This document shows, piece after piece, positions 13,920-23,460 of a stretch of DNA of 64,000 nucleotides. The notes under the pieces are model-generated. The model was not told the origin of the DNA. It was given only the letters and a program-made list of their open reading frames with translations, and ran no database searches. The DNA comes from Lentzea waywayandensis (lineage in GTDB: Bacteria > Actinomycetota > Actinomycetes > Mycobacteriales > Pseudonocardiaceae): the NCBI RefSeq assembly GCF_900115955.1, contig NZ_FOYL01000001.1, positions 434,001-498,000 on the forward strand, written 5' to 3'. How positions within the stretch are numbered: position 1 is the first letter of the stretch; each line of letters starts with the position of its first letter. The translations under genes and the position numbers were made by a program.

Positions 13920-15680
13920 ATGACCACGATCAAGCCCACGCCTGTGGTGCCCCATCCGGGGGCGGCGCGTGCACGGCCGAAGGGTTCGTACTTCCTCTCG
14001 CTGTTCAAGACGACAGATCCCAAGCAGATCGGGATCATGTACCTGACCACGTCGTTCGCGTTCTTCATGATCGGCGGCGTGATGGCGCTGCTGATGCGCG
14101 GCGAACTGGCGCGGCCGGGCCTGCAGTACCTGTCGAACGAGCAGTTCAACCAGCTGTTCACCATGCACGGCACGATCATGCTGCTGCTGTACGCGACGCC
14201 GATCCTGTTCGGGTTCGCGAACTACATCCTGCCGTTGCAGATCGGCTCGCCGGACGTCGCGTTCCCGCGGCTGAACGCCTTCTCGTACTGGCTGTACCTG
14301 TTCGGCGGCATCACCGTGCTCGCCGGGTTCGTGACGCCGGGCGGCGCCGCGGACTTCGGCTGGTTCGCCTACACGCCGCTGTCCTCGGTGGTCCACTCAC
14401 CGGGTGTCGGCGCGGACCTGTGGATCATGGGCCTCGCGGTGTCCGGCCTCGGCACGATCCTCGGCGCGGTCAACATGACGACCACGGTGGTGTGCCTGCG
14501 GGCGCCCGGCATGACGATGTTCCGGATGCCGGTGTTCACCTGGAACATCCTGGTGACGTCCATACTGATCCTGCTGGCGTTCCCGATCCTCACGGCCGCG
14601 TTGATGGGCCTGGCCGCGGACCGGCACCTCGGGGCGCACGTGTTCGACCCGGCCAACGGCGGCGTGATCCTGTGGCAGCACCTGTTCTGGTTCTTCGGCC
14701 ATCCCGAGGTGTACATCGTCGCGTTGCCGTTCTTCGGGATCGTGACGGAGATCTTCCCGGTGTTCAGCCGCAAACCGTTGTTCGGCTACAAGGGCCTGGT
14801 GTTCGCGACGCTGGCGATCGCGATGCTGTCCGTGGCCGTGTGGGCGCACCACATGTACGCGACCGGTGCGGTGCTGCTGCCGTTCTTCTCGCTGATGACG
14901 TTCCTGATCGCGGTGCCGACCGGCATCAAGTTCTTCAACTGGATCGGCACGATGTGGAAGGGACAGCTGACGTTCGAGACGCCGATGCTGTTCTCGATCG
15001 GCTTCCTCGTGACGTTCCTGTTCGGCGGCCTGACGGGCATCCTGCTCGCGGCGCCGGCCGTCGACTTCCACGTGTCCGACACGTACTTCGTGGTGGCGCA
15101 CTTCCACTACGTGCTGTTCGGCACGATCGTGTTCGCCACCTACGCGGGCATCTACTTCTGGTTCCCGAAGATGACCGGGCGGATGCTCAACGAACCGCTG
15201 GGCAAGCTGCACTTCTGGACGACGTTCCTCGGGTTCCACGCGACGTTCCTCGTGCAGCACTGGCTGGGCAACGAGGGCATGCCGCGCCGGTACGCCGACT
15301 ACCTCGCCTCGGACGGCTTCACGACCCTGAACACGATCTCCACGATCGGCTCGTTCCTGCTCGGCGCGTCCGTGCTTCCGTTCGTGTGGAACGTCTTCCG
15401 CTCCTACCGCTACGGCGACCCGGCCCCGCACGACGACCCGTGGGGCTACGGCAACTCGCTGGAGTGGGCCACGACGTCGCCCCCGCCGCGGCACAACTTC
15501 AAGGAGCTGCCGAGGATCCGCTCGGAGCGTCCGGCGTTCGAGCTGCACTACCCGCACATGGTCGAGCGGATGCGGGACGAGGCGCACTTCTCGCTGACCC
15601 ATCCCGGAAAGCACCGGGCGGGCAAGGACGAGGCCACCGAGAAGGCGCTCGCGTCCACCGACCGCGACGGGACCGACTAG
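13920..15680 (+). CDS. ctaD: Cytochrome c oxidase subunit I (aa3 type)
   Basis: A 586-residue, 12-helix haem-copper oxidase subunit. Ligand motifs are visible: 'FTMHGTIM' (His83, low-spin haem), '[14 protein letters not shown]' (CuB His and the cross-linked Tyr), 'AHHMYATG' (CuB His pair) and 'HFHYVL' (haem ligands). It is the oxygen-reducing, proton-pumping core of complex IV in the plasma membrane. A strong GGAGGAGG site precedes the ATG. The gene stands alone, without ctaC or ctaE, and lies only 38 bases after the LCAT-like gene, so read-through from the caspase operon is possible. It may be one of several ctaD copies. Confidence 0.95.
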   Translation: MTTIKPTPVVPHPGAARARPKGSYFLSLFKTTDPKQIGIMYLTTSFAFFMIGGVMALLMRGELARPGLQYLSNEQFNQLFTMHGTIMLLLYATPILFGFANYILPLQIGSPDVAFPRLNAFSYWLYLFGGITVLAGFVTPGGAADFGWFAYTPLSSVVHSPGVGADLWIMGLAVSGLGTILGAVNMTTTVVCLRAPGMTMFRMPVFTWNILVTSILILLAFPILTAALMGLAADRHLGAHVFDPANGGVILWQHLFWFFGHPEVYIVALPFFGIVTEIFPVFSRKPLFGYKGLVFATLAIAMLSVAVWAHHMYATGAVLLPFFSLMTFLIAVPTGIKFFNWIGTMWKGQLTFETPMLFSIGFLVTFLFGGLTGILLAAPAVDFHVSDTYFVVAHFHYVLFGTIVFATYAGIYFWFPKMTGRMLNEPLGKLHFWTTFLGFHATFLVQHWLGNEGMPRRYADYLASDGFTTLNTISTIGSFLLGASVLPFVWNVFRSYRYGDPAPHDDPWGYGNSLEWATTSPPPRHNFKELPRIRSERPAFELHYPHMVERMRDEAHFSLTHPGKHRAGKDEATEKALASTDRDGTD

Positions 15681-15717
15681 GCCGGGTCCCGCAAGTCTCG
15701 TCCGCGACAGTCGCGGC

Positions 15718-16530
15718 CTAGCGGCGGCCGGGAAGGAGGCCGCCCTCGACGACCGCCTTGCTCAGCGGCGCCGCGAGTTCGACGAACCGCTGCTTCTCCT
15801 GGTCCGACAGGACGTCGTAGGCGTATGCGGCCATGCGGTCCGTGTCGTCCTCGATGCCGTTCCGCAGCTCGCGCCCCTTGTCGGTGAGGAGCTGGTCCTC
15901 GCCGACGAGCCCACGCTGTTGCAGGTCCGCCACCGTCGCCGCCCACTGCTCCTCGGACCACGCACGCGTCTTGCGCAACACCTCGGCCGGGTAGTCGCCC
16001 GTCGCGGCGTGCAGCACCAACGCCTCGATGCCGGTGATGCCGTGCCGGAGCAGAGCCGCGAGATGCCCGTCGCCGCGGAACTCACGCAACAACGTCTGGG
16101 CGTGGAACAGCTGCAGACGGGGCTCGTCCGGCCACGGCAGACGCGCGTGCGCGGCGAACAACGGGCGGCCGCTCAGCATCTCCTTCGACCGCTCGGCAGC
16201 GCGTTTCGCCAGCTCGGTGATCTCCTTCAGATCGTCCGGCAGGACCTTCCCGAGCGCCTCGTCCGCCGCCTCCCAGCGCAGTTCGAGCATGCGCTGCGGC
16301 GTGACCTTCTCCCACACCTGGGGAATGCGCGCCCGCACGATCGCGGGGTTGAAGTTGTAGAACGTCGCGATCACGACCTCGGCACCGACCGCCCCCAGCG
16401 CCGCCGCCCGTGACGCGAAGTACCCGCCGGGCCGGTCGAGCCCGGCACTCGCGTACCGGGAGTCCGCCTCGGGGGCGAAGTAGATCATTCCGTGCACGGG
16501 TTCGAGCGAACGAAACAGAGTCCTGATCAT
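15718..16530 (-). CDS. SCO6745-family winged-helix-like protein
   Basis: 270 residues. The opening 'LEPVHGMIYFAPEA' and the later 'EEQWAATVADLQQRGLV...LTDKGRELRNGIEDDTDRMA' match the actinobacterial SCO6745 family. That family is predicted to have a MarR/winged-helix-like fold, judging from the 'LQQRGL' helix and the wing before 'LTDKG'. The function is unestablished. It is divergent from the DUF4240 gene. The 75-base gap holds an inverted repeat GTCAGA / TCTGAC (16578-16583, 16600-16605) that could be an operator. Confidence 0.7.
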   Translation of the reverse strand: MIRTLFRSLEPVHGMIYFAPEADSRYASAGLDRPGGYFASRAAALGAVGAEVVIATFYNFNPAIVRARIPQVWEKVTPQRMLELRWEAADEALGKVLPDDLKEITELAKRAAERSKEMLSGRPLFAAHARLPWPDEPRLQLFHAQTLLREFRGDGHLAALLRHGITGIEALVLHAATGDYPAEVLRKTRAWSEEQWAATVADLQQRGLVGEDQLLTDKGRELRNGIEDDTDRMAAYAYDVLSDQEKQRFVELAAPLSKAVVEGGLLPGRR

Positions 16531-16605
16531 CTCCCCAACCTAGAACGTCCAGGCTCGTAAGTCAGGCGCCAAAAATTGTCAGACCCCTCTGTCAAGCTTT
16601 CTGAC

Positions 16606-17142
16606 GTGGACCCGAACACCTTCTGGAAGCTCATCGCCGACGCCCGCGCGAGCGTCTCCGACCCCTCCGACGGCGACGCGGTGGCCGCCGCCGCCTCGAC
16701 CCTGCTGGCCGCCCGTCCGCCCGCCGAGATCGTGGCGACGCAGCAAGTCCTGTGGGACCTGCTGGCCGCGTCGTACCAGAACCCGCTGTGGGCGGCGGCC
16801 TACCTGATGAACGGCGGCTGCTCGGACGACGGCTTCGACTACTTCCGCGGCTGGCTCCTCACCCAGGGCGAAGAGACCTACAGCGCCGCCGTCGCCTCCC
16901 CGGACTCGCTGGCGTCCCTGCCGGCGGTCGTGGAAGCCGCCGAGTCCGGCATGGAGTTCGAGTGCGAGTCGGCCCTGTCCATCGCCTGGAACGCCCACAT
17001 CAAGGCCACCGGCATGCAGTTACCGCAGGACGCCTTCCGGATCCGCTACCCCGATCTCGACCCGGACTGGGACTTCGACTTCGACGACAGCGCCGAACTG
17101 GCCACCCGGCTGCCCCGCCTCACCGCGCTCTACGAGTCGTGA
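16606..17142 (+). CDS. DUF4240 domain protein
   Basis: 178 residues from the GTG at 16606; a TTG at 16576 would add ten residues not seen in the family, whose members normally begin at the 'FW.LI..AR' motif. Landmarks are 'NTFWKLIADARASV', 'ARPPAEIVATQQVLWDLLAA', 'LWAAAYLMNGGCSDDGFDYF' and 'FRGWLLTQGEETY'. DUF4240 proteins are small, acidic and cytoplasmic; their function is unknown, although the fold recurs in polymorphic-toxin and immunity neighbourhoods. A TTA leucine codon occurs at residue 139. A decayed second copy follows immediately. Confidence 0.8.
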   Translation: MDPNTFWKLIADARASVSDPSDGDAVAAAASTLLAARPPAEIVATQQVLWDLLAASYQNPLWAAAYLMNGGCSDDGFDYFRGWLLTQGEETYSAAVASPDSLASLPAVVEAAESGMEFECESALSIAWNAHIKATGMQLPQDAFRIRYPDLDPDWDFDFDDSAELATRLPRLTALYES

Positions 17143-17380
17143 CGGCTTCTGGCGCCTGATCGAGTCAGCCCGCACCGGCACCACGACGTGCTGTGAGGTG
17201 GGCGCGAACGCCACCGCGCGCCTCGCCACCTGTCCACCGGTGGCCGCGAACGCCACGGCGCCGCTCACCACCCGGCCACCGTCCGAGATCGTGGCGCCCC
17301 ATCAGGCGCTGTGGCGGCTGGTGGACGCCTCCTACCTCGACCCTCTGTGGGCGGCGGTCTTCCTGATCCGCGGAGGACAA
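17141..17380 (+). pseudogene. Truncated tandem copy of the DUF4240 gene
   Basis: Directly after the stop of the intact gene, another frame encodes 'GFWRLIESAR' and later 'TRPPSEIVAPHQALWRLVDA' and 'SYLDPLWAAVFLIRGG'. These match residues 5-14, 46-65 and 67-82 of the intact neighbour almost position by position. Homology stops where the first copy continues with 'CSDDGFDYF'. There is no start codon before the first conserved motif, and the middle is low-complexity Ala/Thr. It is best read as a decayed tandem duplicate that lost its 3' half. Confidence 0.7.
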
Positions 17381-17399
17381 GGCCGAGATGCGCCGTCGC

Positions 17400-17786
17400 T
17401 CACCCCGCCTCGCGGCCGTCCACCCGAGTTGAACGGGGTAGCCGGGCGGCGACGAGCACGCCGAACGCCACGTGGTCCAGCCACTGCGGAACCCTGGGCA
17501 GAGCCCGGATCTGCGTGTTGTGCCGCCCGATGACCTCCAGGTCGAGAGCGGCGATCACCAACCCGGCCGCCGCCCCACCGACCACGCCACGCACCCGAAG
17601 CCGTGTCAGCACGAACGCCCAGAACGCGGACACGGCAAGGTGCACCACAACGCCGGAACGAACCCCACCGCCGGCCAACGACCCGGCAGCCCGAGTGGCG
17701 CGCAACAGGTCGTCACCCGCCACCAGAGCGTGCACGGTCGAAGGCACGCCACTGAGCACAACGGCAAGGAGGAACCGACGCACCAT
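17400..17786 (-). CDS. Small membrane protein of the AAA/VWA operon
   Basis: 128 residues with about three hydrophobic segments, including 'FLLAVVLSGVPSTVHALVAG' and 'VVVHLAVSAFWAFVLTRL'. It starts at an ATG overlapping the stop of the VWA gene (TGATG), so it is the last gene of that operon. The family is not recognised. Related small membrane proteins accompany this operon type, which suggests a membrane-linked accessory role, but this is inference. Confidence 0.55.
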   Translation of the reverse strand: MVRRFLLAVVLSGVPSTVHALVAGDDLLRATRAAGSLAGGGVRSGVVVHLAVSAFWAFVLTRLRVRGVVGGAAAGLVIAALDLEVIGRHNTQIRALPRVPQWLDHVAFGVLVAARLPRSTRVDGREAG

Positions 17787-19714
17787 CAACGACGCCGGCG
17801 CCGAGACCTCAGGTAGTCGCTGACCACGGCGGCCCCGAGACCTTCCTCGTCCGCCGACACCACGCGCCCACCGCCACGCCGAGCCACGATGTCGACGAAC
17901 GCCGCCAGCCGAGGATCGTCGCCCAGCTTGAACACCGAGATCGTCGCGCCGAGCCGAGCCAGCGCGTCGACCTCGTTCAAGGTCTTGGCCAGGGTCCGGG
18001 GCAGCGGCGGGTAGTTGAACTCCGCGTCTCCCTCGGGCTCCAGGTGTGCCGTGGGCTCACCATCGGTCACGACCAGCACCACGGGCTGTGCGTCGGGATG
18101 ACGACGCACGTGGCGACCGGCCAGCAACAGAGCGTGGTGCAGGTTCGTGCCCTGCTCCCACACGCCTTCCAGCGCGGTCAACTGGCCGATGTCCACGGTC
18201 TCGGCGTAACGCCCGAAGGTCACCAGTTGCAGAGCGTCCGTCCGGAAACGGGTGCGCACGAGGTGATGCAGGGCGAGAGCCGTGCGTTTCATCGGCACCC
18301 AACGGCCGTCTTGCACCATCGACCAGGAGGTGTCCACGCACAACGCAACAGCCGCACGGGTGCGGTGTTCGGTTTCGGACACTTCCAGGTCGACGACGTC
18401 GAGGGACATCGAGCCGGAGCGCAGCACGGAGTTGCGCAGGGTTCGTGGCACGTCCCAGGGTTCGGTGTCGCCGAACTGCCAGGGTCTGGTCGAGCCGATC
18501 AGTTCACCTGCCGCGCCGGCGGACGTGGTCTCGCGTGAGCCCTGCGACGAACGGAGCTGGTCCACGACGCCGCGCAGGGCCGTTTCGCCCAGGCGCCGCA
18601 ACGCTTTGGGCGTCAGGCGCAACGAGCCGTCCGGGGCGCGTTCCACGATGTTCTGCTGGCGCAGCGCCCTTTCCAGCTCCGCCAGACGACGGGCGTCGAC
18701 CGAGGCCGACTCGCCGAGCTGGCGTTCCAGGGCTTCGAGGTCGATGTCCTCCAGGCGTGCGCCCGGATACGACTGGGAGAGCTGTTCGGCCAGGGCGTCG
18801 AGCTCGGCGAGGTCCGCCATGGCCTGCGCGCCCTCGCCCAGGCCCAGCGGGTCCTGGCCGCGGAAGCGGGCCGACGACGTCCAGTCCTCACCCGGCCGCA
18901 GCCGCTGCAACAAAGAATCCAAGGTGGACAGAGAGGAGCCGATGCCACCGAAGGCCTGCTGGGACAACGCGGACAGCTCGGCGCGCTGAGCGTCGGTCAT
19001 CGAGTTCATCATGCGTTGCGCGGCGGCCGAGCGAGCGGCCAGCGCGTCGATGAGCTCGTCGACGTTGCGGGGCTTCTCCGGGAAGAACTCCCCGTGCTTG
19101 CGCATGAAGTCGTCGAACATGCGCGGCGTGTCCGGGGAGCCGGCCGCGTGCGCCTCCAGCAACGCGTTGAGGTCGCGGAGCATGCGCTGGATGCGCTTGA
19201 CGTCCTCGGCGTCCACGTTGGACATGGCTTCCTTGATGCCCTGGAAGCGCTGGTCCAGCAGTTCGCGGCCGAGCAGGTCGCGGATCTGCTCGAACGCCTC
19301 GCGGGCCTCCTGCGAACGCCAGTCGTAGGAGGAGAGCTCCTGCACGGCCGCCGCGGTGCCCGGCGGCAGGGCGTCGAGCTGGGCCTCGCGGAAGCGCGCG
19401 TCGTCGGACGGGTCCGGGAACAGCGCGCGCCGCTCGGCCTCGACGGCCTTGTCCAGCAACTGTTTGACCTCGGTCAGCGTGCCGTCCAGGCGGTGCCGGC
19501 GCTGGATGGCGGACCTGCGCTGCCACAAGCGTGAGGTCAGGTCGTCGAGGCCGCGGGTGCCGTCGACGCCACGGCGCAGCAGTTCGCGCAGGGCGGACGA
19601 CGGTGAGGCGCCCTCCATGATCTCGCGGCCGAGCTCGTCCACGGCCGCGCGGAGATCCACCGGAGGCGCCAGCGGATCGGCGCCGCCGCCCCAGCGTCCG
19701 TAGCGGTATCTCAT
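17786..19714 (-). CDS. VWA-domain protein paired with a Mg-chelatase-like AAA ATPase
   Basis: 642 residues. Residues 1-400 are helical and charged. A VWA domain occupies about 440-630, with the MIDAS motif 'CVDTSWSM' and 'VVLVVTDGEPT'. The pair corresponds to the actinobacterial module exemplified by M. tuberculosis Rv0958/Rv0959. By analogy with MoxR-VWA and BchI-BchD systems, the VWA protein is the metal-dependent substrate-binding partner of the AAA ring next door. It starts inside the stop of the AAA gene (ATGA). Confidence 0.85.
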   Translation of the reverse strand: MRYRYGRWGGGADPLAPPVDLRAAVDELGREIMEGASPSSALRELLRRGVDGTRGLDDLTSRLWQRRSAIQRRHRLDGTLTEVKQLLDKAVEAERRALFPDPSDDARFREAQLDALPPGTAAAVQELSSYDWRSQEAREAFEQIRDLLGRELLDQRFQGIKEAMSNVDAEDVKRIQRMLRDLNALLEAHAAGSPDTPRMFDDFMRKHGEFFPEKPRNVDELIDALAARSAAAQRMMNSMTDAQRAELSALSQQAFGGIGSSLSTLDSLLQRLRPGEDWTSSARFRGQDPLGLGEGAQAMADLAELDALAEQLSQSYPGARLEDIDLEALERQLGESASVDARRLAELERALRQQNIVERAPDGSLRLTPKALRRLGETALRGVVDQLRSSQGSRETTSAGAAGELIGSTRPWQFGDTEPWDVPRTLRNSVLRSGSMSLDVVDLEVSETEHRTRAAVALCVDTSWSMVQDGRWVPMKRTALALHHLVRTRFRTDALQLVTFGRYAETVDIGQLTALEGVWEQGTNLHHALLLAGRHVRRHPDAQPVVLVVTDGEPTAHLEPEGDAEFNYPPLPRTLAKTLNEVDALARLGATISVFKLGDDPRLAAFVDIVARRGGGRVVSADEEGLGAAVVSDYLRSRRRRR

Positions 19715-21120
19715 CCGTACACCGATCGGTCGTCGTCGGAGGAGTTGTCCTTCGACAGGTGGCGAGTCAGGTACAGCGACTCCAGGGCCAGTTCCACGGC
19801 CGAGGCGATGCGGCCGACGGGGTCCTTCGGGCCCGCGCCCATGCGTGCCGCCACCTCGTGCAGGATCGGGAGCTCCGGCAACGCCGCGAGCAGGTCGCCC
19901 GCGTGCACGCGGTCGCCGGTCGCGACGGGGTGGCCGTCGGAGACGACCTCGGCCAGCGCGCGCAGGTTCAGCCCGGCCAGGCGGGCGCGGGCGGTGTCGG
20001 CGATCGAGCGGCGCAGCAGGTGGATCAGGACCTCGTCCTCGCGGCCCTCCTCCCCCGCCTCGAACTCGAGCTTGCCGCGCAGCACGTCCGGCACCGACTC
20101 GAGGTCGACCGGGCGGGCGATGGCCGGGGTCTCGCCGATCAGCGCGGACCGGCGCAGTGCCGACGCCGCGACGGTCTCCGCCGCCGCGACCGCGAACCGG
20201 GCGGAGACGCCGGAACGCTGGTCGATCGACGACGACTCGCGCAGGTTCCGGACGAACCGGGCGATGATCTCCAGCAGGTGGTCGCCCACCTCGGCGACGA
20301 GGTCGGCCTCCTGGCGAACCAGGTCGACCTCGGCGTCGATCTCCAACGGGTAGTGCGTGCGCACCTCGGCGCCGAAGCGGTCCTTCAAAGGCGTGATGAT
20401 GCGGCCGCGGTTCGTGTAGTCCTCGGGGTTCGCGGTCGCCACGAGCAGCACGTCCAGCGGCAGCCGCAGCGTGTAGCCGCGGACCTGGATGTCGCGCTCC
20501 TCCATGACGTTGAGCAGCGAGACCTGGATGCGTTCGGCCAGGTCGGGAAGTTCGTTGATGGCGATGATGCCGCGGTGGGCGCGCGGGAGCATGCCGTAGT
20601 GGATCGTCTCCGGGTCACCGAGCGAACGGCCCTCGGCGACCTTCACCGGGTCGACGTCGCCGACCAGGTCACCGACGGACGTGTCAGGGGTCGCGAGCTT
20701 CTCGGCGTAGCGCTCGTCGCGATGCCGCCACACCACCGGCAGGTCGTCGCCGAGCTCGGCGGCGCGCCTCTTCGACTCCGGCGTGATCGGGTCGAGCGGG
20801 TGTTCGCCCAGCTCGGAGCCCTCGATGACGGGCGTCCACTCGTCGAGCAACGACACGATGGTGCGCAGCAGGCGGGTCTTGCCCTGCCCGCGTTCGCCGA
20901 GCAGGACGACGTCGTGGCCGGCCAGCAGCGCGCGTTCGAGCTGCGGGAGCACCGTGCGGTCGAAACCGACGATGCCGGGCCACGGGTTGCGTCCTTCGCG
21001 CAGGGCCGCGAGGAGGTTCTCCCTGATCTCGGTCTTGACGCCGCGCGGCAGGTGCCCGGCGGCGCGCAGTTCGCCCGCCGTGCGGGCCAGGTTCTGGGTC
21101 ACGCAGACGACGCTACGCAC
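19711..21120 (-). CDS. Mg-chelatase/MoxR-like AAA+ ATPase
   Basis: About 469 residues. Walker A is 'GERGQGKTR'. The region 'RAHRGIIAINELPDLAERIQ' carries the Walker B-like segment, and 'LLVATANPEDYTNRG' is sensor 1 of the Mg-chelatase I clade. The C-terminal helical lid ends 'ALESLYLTRHLSK'. It should work as a hexameric remodeller with the VWA protein encoded next. The first start is a GTG at 21120; a second GTG at 21102 is equally possible because neither has a clear ribosome site. It is the first gene of a three-gene operon. Confidence 0.85.
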   Translation of the reverse strand: MRSVVCVTQNLARTAGELRAAGHLPRGVKTEIRENLLAALREGRNPWPGIVGFDRTVLPQLERALLAGHDVVLLGERGQGKTRLLRTIVSLLDEWTPVIEGSELGEHPLDPITPESKRRAAELGDDLPVVWRHRDERYAEKLATPDTSVGDLVGDVDPVKVAEGRSLGDPETIHYGMLPRAHRGIIAINELPDLAERIQVSLLNVMEERDIQVRGYTLRLPLDVLLVATANPEDYTNRGRIITPLKDRFGAEVRTHYPLEIDAEVDLVRQEADLVAEVGDHLLEIIARFVRNLRESSSIDQRSGVSARFAVAAAETVAASALRRSALIGETPAIARPVDLESVPDVLRGKLEFEAGEEGREDEVLIHLLRRSIADTARARLAGLNLRALAEVVSDGHPVATGDRVHAGDLLAALPELPILHEVAARMGAGPKDPVGRIASAVELALESLYLTRHLSKDNSSDDDRSVYG

Positions 21121-21191
21121 CGAATCGGGACCCGTCGATGTGGAGCAACTCCAGGCGCGGGCCGGGCTCGTGCGCCAGAATGCGGGGCGAT

Positions 21192-21686
21192 ATGAGTGAC
21201 AGCGTTGTTTTCAAATGGGCCCCTTCACCGGCGGACTGGCGGGCGAGCCTGCGCGCGATGGTGCCGATGTTCAGATGGGCGCCGTGGTTCGCGCTCGCGT
21301 TCGCGGTGATCTCGCTGGTGCAGTTGTTCGCCCTCGACGACGGCTCGATCGTCGTGGCGGTCTTCGGCCTGGTCTGTGCGCTGGTCGTCGCGTTCCTGGA
21401 GCCGATCGCGGTGTGGTGGCGCTTCTCGTCCGACGAGATGATCAGCCAGACCGTGGTGGGCAGCGCCGACCACCAGTCGTTCCGGATGGCCGTGGGCGTC
21501 GCGGTGCGCGAGGAGATCGCCTGGGCGGAACTGCCGGGCTGGACCGAGACGAAGCAGGGTTTCCTGCTGGAGACGCTCGACGAGGGCGCGGCGTCGCTTT
21601 CCGTGCCGCACCGGGCTTTCGCGTCCGATGAGGACACCGCGTCGTTCCGCACTCTCCTCGAGAAGCACATCGGTCCGGCCAATTAG
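21192..21686 (+). CDS. Membrane protein with YcxB-like cytoplasmic domain
   Basis: 164 residues. Two membrane helices ('APWFALAFAVISLVQLFAL' and 'IVVAVFGLVCALVVAFL') are followed by a soluble domain: 'SSDEMISQTVVG', 'VREEIAWAELPGW', 'FLLETLDEGAASLSVPHRAF' and 'FRTLLEKHI'. The pattern of a conversion-to-Trp segment followed by an iPxxxF-like strand and a C-terminal helix resembles YcxB-like proteins; that call is tentative. The ATG at 21192 has GGGGCG just upstream. It is divergent from the AAA operon. Confidence 0.55.
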   Translation: MSDSVVFKWAPSPADWRASLRAMVPMFRWAPWFALAFAVISLVQLFALDDGSIVVAVFGLVCALVVAFLEPIAVWWRFSSDEMISQTVVGSADHQSFRMAVGVAVREEIAWAELPGWTETKQGFLLETLDEGAASLSVPHRAFASDEDTASFRTLLEKHIGPAN

Positions 21687-21734
21687 TCGTCTCGGATCGG
21701 GCACACCGGGTGGGGCTCTTGGGGCTGGGCCACG

Positions 21735-21740
21735 TAATCT
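21735..21740 (+). promoter_or_regulatory. -10 box, leaderless promoter
   Basis: TAATCT followed by exactly six bases and the GTG start at 21747; no Shine-Dalgarno sequence is present. Confidence 0.4.
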
Positions 21741-21746
21741 CGTCGG

Positions 21747-22544
21747 GTGTCCTGTGCAAGTGCCACGCTGGTCGTGTGGACGTCGGGATGGCTGCACGGT
21801 CTAGCCGCCGCCGACGACGTCCTCGACGCCCTGCACATGTGGGCCGAGCAGCACGAGGTGGTGGCCGACGACGACGGCACCGCCACGGCGCTCGACCTCC
21901 CCGGTCCCGACGAGGCCCCCGTGGGGCCCGCTCTGCTGCTGGCCGCTCTGCGGCGCGCGGGCGCGACCTCCGCCCGGCTGGTGCTGCCAGTGCCGGGCGA
22001 CGTACGAGGTCTGGGCGGCAAGGGCCCGCTCTCGACGTGCGCGCTGCGGTCCGGCGAGGCCCTCGTGGTGCCGTCCGTGCACATCGGGCTCGTGCCGAAG
22101 ATCGTGGCGGACGGTGTGATGCGCTGGACGGTGTTCGACCTGCCGTCGTCCAACGGCCTGGAGCACATCCCGATCGGCGAGGCCGAGCACGGCCTGGGCG
22201 CGGCGCTGCGCGAGGCGACGGCGGCCCTGGCGTCGCTCGACGTGGCCAAGCACCGCCCGAACGTCCGCAAGGAGATCACCGACCTGGCGGCCGAGAACTC
22301 GGCGCTGCCGTGGCCGGACGCGATGCCGCCCCGTTCGCTGCGGGTGCTGCAACGGGCCGCCGAAGTGGCCGCGATCGTGTCCGTGGCGAGCTCCGACTCC
22401 CCCGGCGGCGCGATGTCGGCGTCGGCGATGACCGCGCGCACCGAGGCGCTGCGGCCGGTGTCGGAGGCCGTGCGACGCGCACGGTGCGCGGCGGTCGACG
22501 AGGCCGTGCGCGTGCTGGCGGACAGCGGTGCCGGCCGGCACTGA
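21747..22544 (+). CDS. Conserved actinobacterial hypothetical protein
   Basis: 265 residues, cytoplasmic and Ala-rich, with no signal peptide. The N-terminal half alternates strands and helices ('RLVLPVPGDVRGLGGKGPL' and 'EALVVPSVHIGLVPKIVADG'). The C-terminal half is helical ('LRVLQRAAEVAAIVSVASSD'). I recognise no catalytic motif. The GTG at 21747 is preceded by a -10-like hexamer and no ribosome site. It ends two bases from the convergent dioxygenase gene. Confidence 0.6.
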   Translation: MSCASATLVVWTSGWLHGLAAADDVLDALHMWAEQHEVVADDDGTATALDLPGPDEAPVGPALLLAALRRAGATSARLVLPVPGDVRGLGGKGPLSTCALRSGEALVVPSVHIGLVPKIVADGVMRWTVFDLPSSNGLEHIPIGEAEHGLGAALREATAALASLDVAKHRPNVRKEITDLAAENSALPWPDAMPPRSLRVLQRAAEVAAIVSVASSDSPGGAMSASAMTARTEALRPVSEAVRRARCAAVDEAVRVLADSGAGRH

Positions 22545-22546
22545 CG

Positions 22547-23458
22547 TCAGGTGACGACCTGGAGGAACTCCTGGTCGATCTCGCGGTGGGTGTAGTTGAT
22601 GCCGCGCGCGGCCTGGTCCATCGTCCAAGTGATGGGGCGGAAGTCCGGGCCGGTGCGGTACCCGCCGGAGAAGACCTCGTTGCGGTTGCCGGACGGGTCG
22701 AAGAAGTAGATGGTGCCGCCGCGGGTGATGCCGTGGCGGGCGGGCCCGAAGTCGATCGGCACGTCGTCCATCGACATGACGTCGCCCGCCCGCAGCAACG
22801 CGCTCCAGTCGTCGATCTCGTAGGCGAAGTGGTGGAGCTTTCCGTTGGCGCCCTTGACGAACGCGATGTCGTGCGGCTGGTCGCCGCAGGACATCCACGA
22901 CCCGACGAGGTCGGAGTCCTCGTGGCTCGCGACCAGCCGCTCGGACGGGCGGAAGGCCAGCACGTCGGAGAAGAACCGCTCCAGCAGGGCCGGGTCCTCG
23001 GTGGTGATCAGGGCGTGGTTGATCCGGGGCACGCCGATGCCGCGCAGGTCGCGGGGCCACGGGTCGGGGTTGAGCTTGCCGACCCTCGTGCCCAGGTAGT
23101 CCACGTCGGAGTAGAGCTCCAGCACGTGTTCGGACGGCAGCGTGACGCGCAGGCCGTCGCCGACGCCGACGTTGTCCCCCTTGGACATCCGCTCGCAGGT
23201 GGCGCCGAACGACCGCGCCTTCGACTCGATCGCGTCCAGCGCGCCGTCCGCGGTGACCTTGTAGCCGAACTTGACCAGCCCGACCCCGCCTTCCTCGAGC
23301 ACGACGGAGTGGTGGTCGTCCTCGTCCCACGACTTGAGGTAGACCCTGCCGTCCTCCTCGTGGACGGCGTCCATGCCCAGCGTCTCCTGGTAGTGCTGCC
23401 GGGCCTGGGCCAGATCGGTGACACGGACGTGCACGTAGCCGAGTCTGATGACCGCCAT
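22547..23458 (-). CDS. xylE: Catechol 2,3-dioxygenase (XylE-type, meta cleavage)
   Basis: 303 residues with two vicinal-oxygen-chelate modules. Fe(II) ligands are His148 in 'RINHAL', His209 or His210 in 'KLHHFAYE' and Glu261 in 'SGNRNEVF', with the same spacing as in Pseudomonas metapyrocatechase. It opens catechol between C2 and C3 to 2-hydroxymuconic semialdehyde. A strong AGGAAGGA site precedes the ATG. The ferredoxin gene ends two bases upstream, and the hydrolase for the next step is divergent, so this is a small meta-pathway unit. Ring hydroxylase, semialdehyde dehydrogenase and lower-pathway genes are not adjacent. Confidence 0.9.
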   Translation of the reverse strand: MAVIRLGYVHVRVTDLAQARQHYQETLGMDAVHEEDGRVYLKSWDEDDHHSVVLEEGGVGLVKFGYKVTADGALDAIESKARSFGATCERMSKGDNVGVGDGLRVTLPSEHVLELYSDVDYLGTRVGKLNPDPWPRDLRGIGVPRINHALITTEDPALLERFFSDVLAFRPSERLVASHEDSDLVGSWMSCGDQPHDIAFVKGANGKLHHFAYEIDDWSALLRAGDVMSMDDVPIDFGPARHGITRGGTIYFFDPSGNRNEVFSGGYRTGPDFRPITWTMDQAARGINYTHREIDQEFLQVVT

Positions 23459-23460
23459 GG

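Noticed and set aside
14397-15614. Minus-strand open frame of ~400 codons opposite ctaD
   Set aside because: Arg/His/Glu-rich noise opposite a certain cytochrome oxidase gene.
16578-16605. Inverted repeat GTCAGA / TCTGAC between the SCO6745 and DUF4240 genes
   Set aside because: Six-base arms 16 bases apart are weak; mentioned only as a possible operator.
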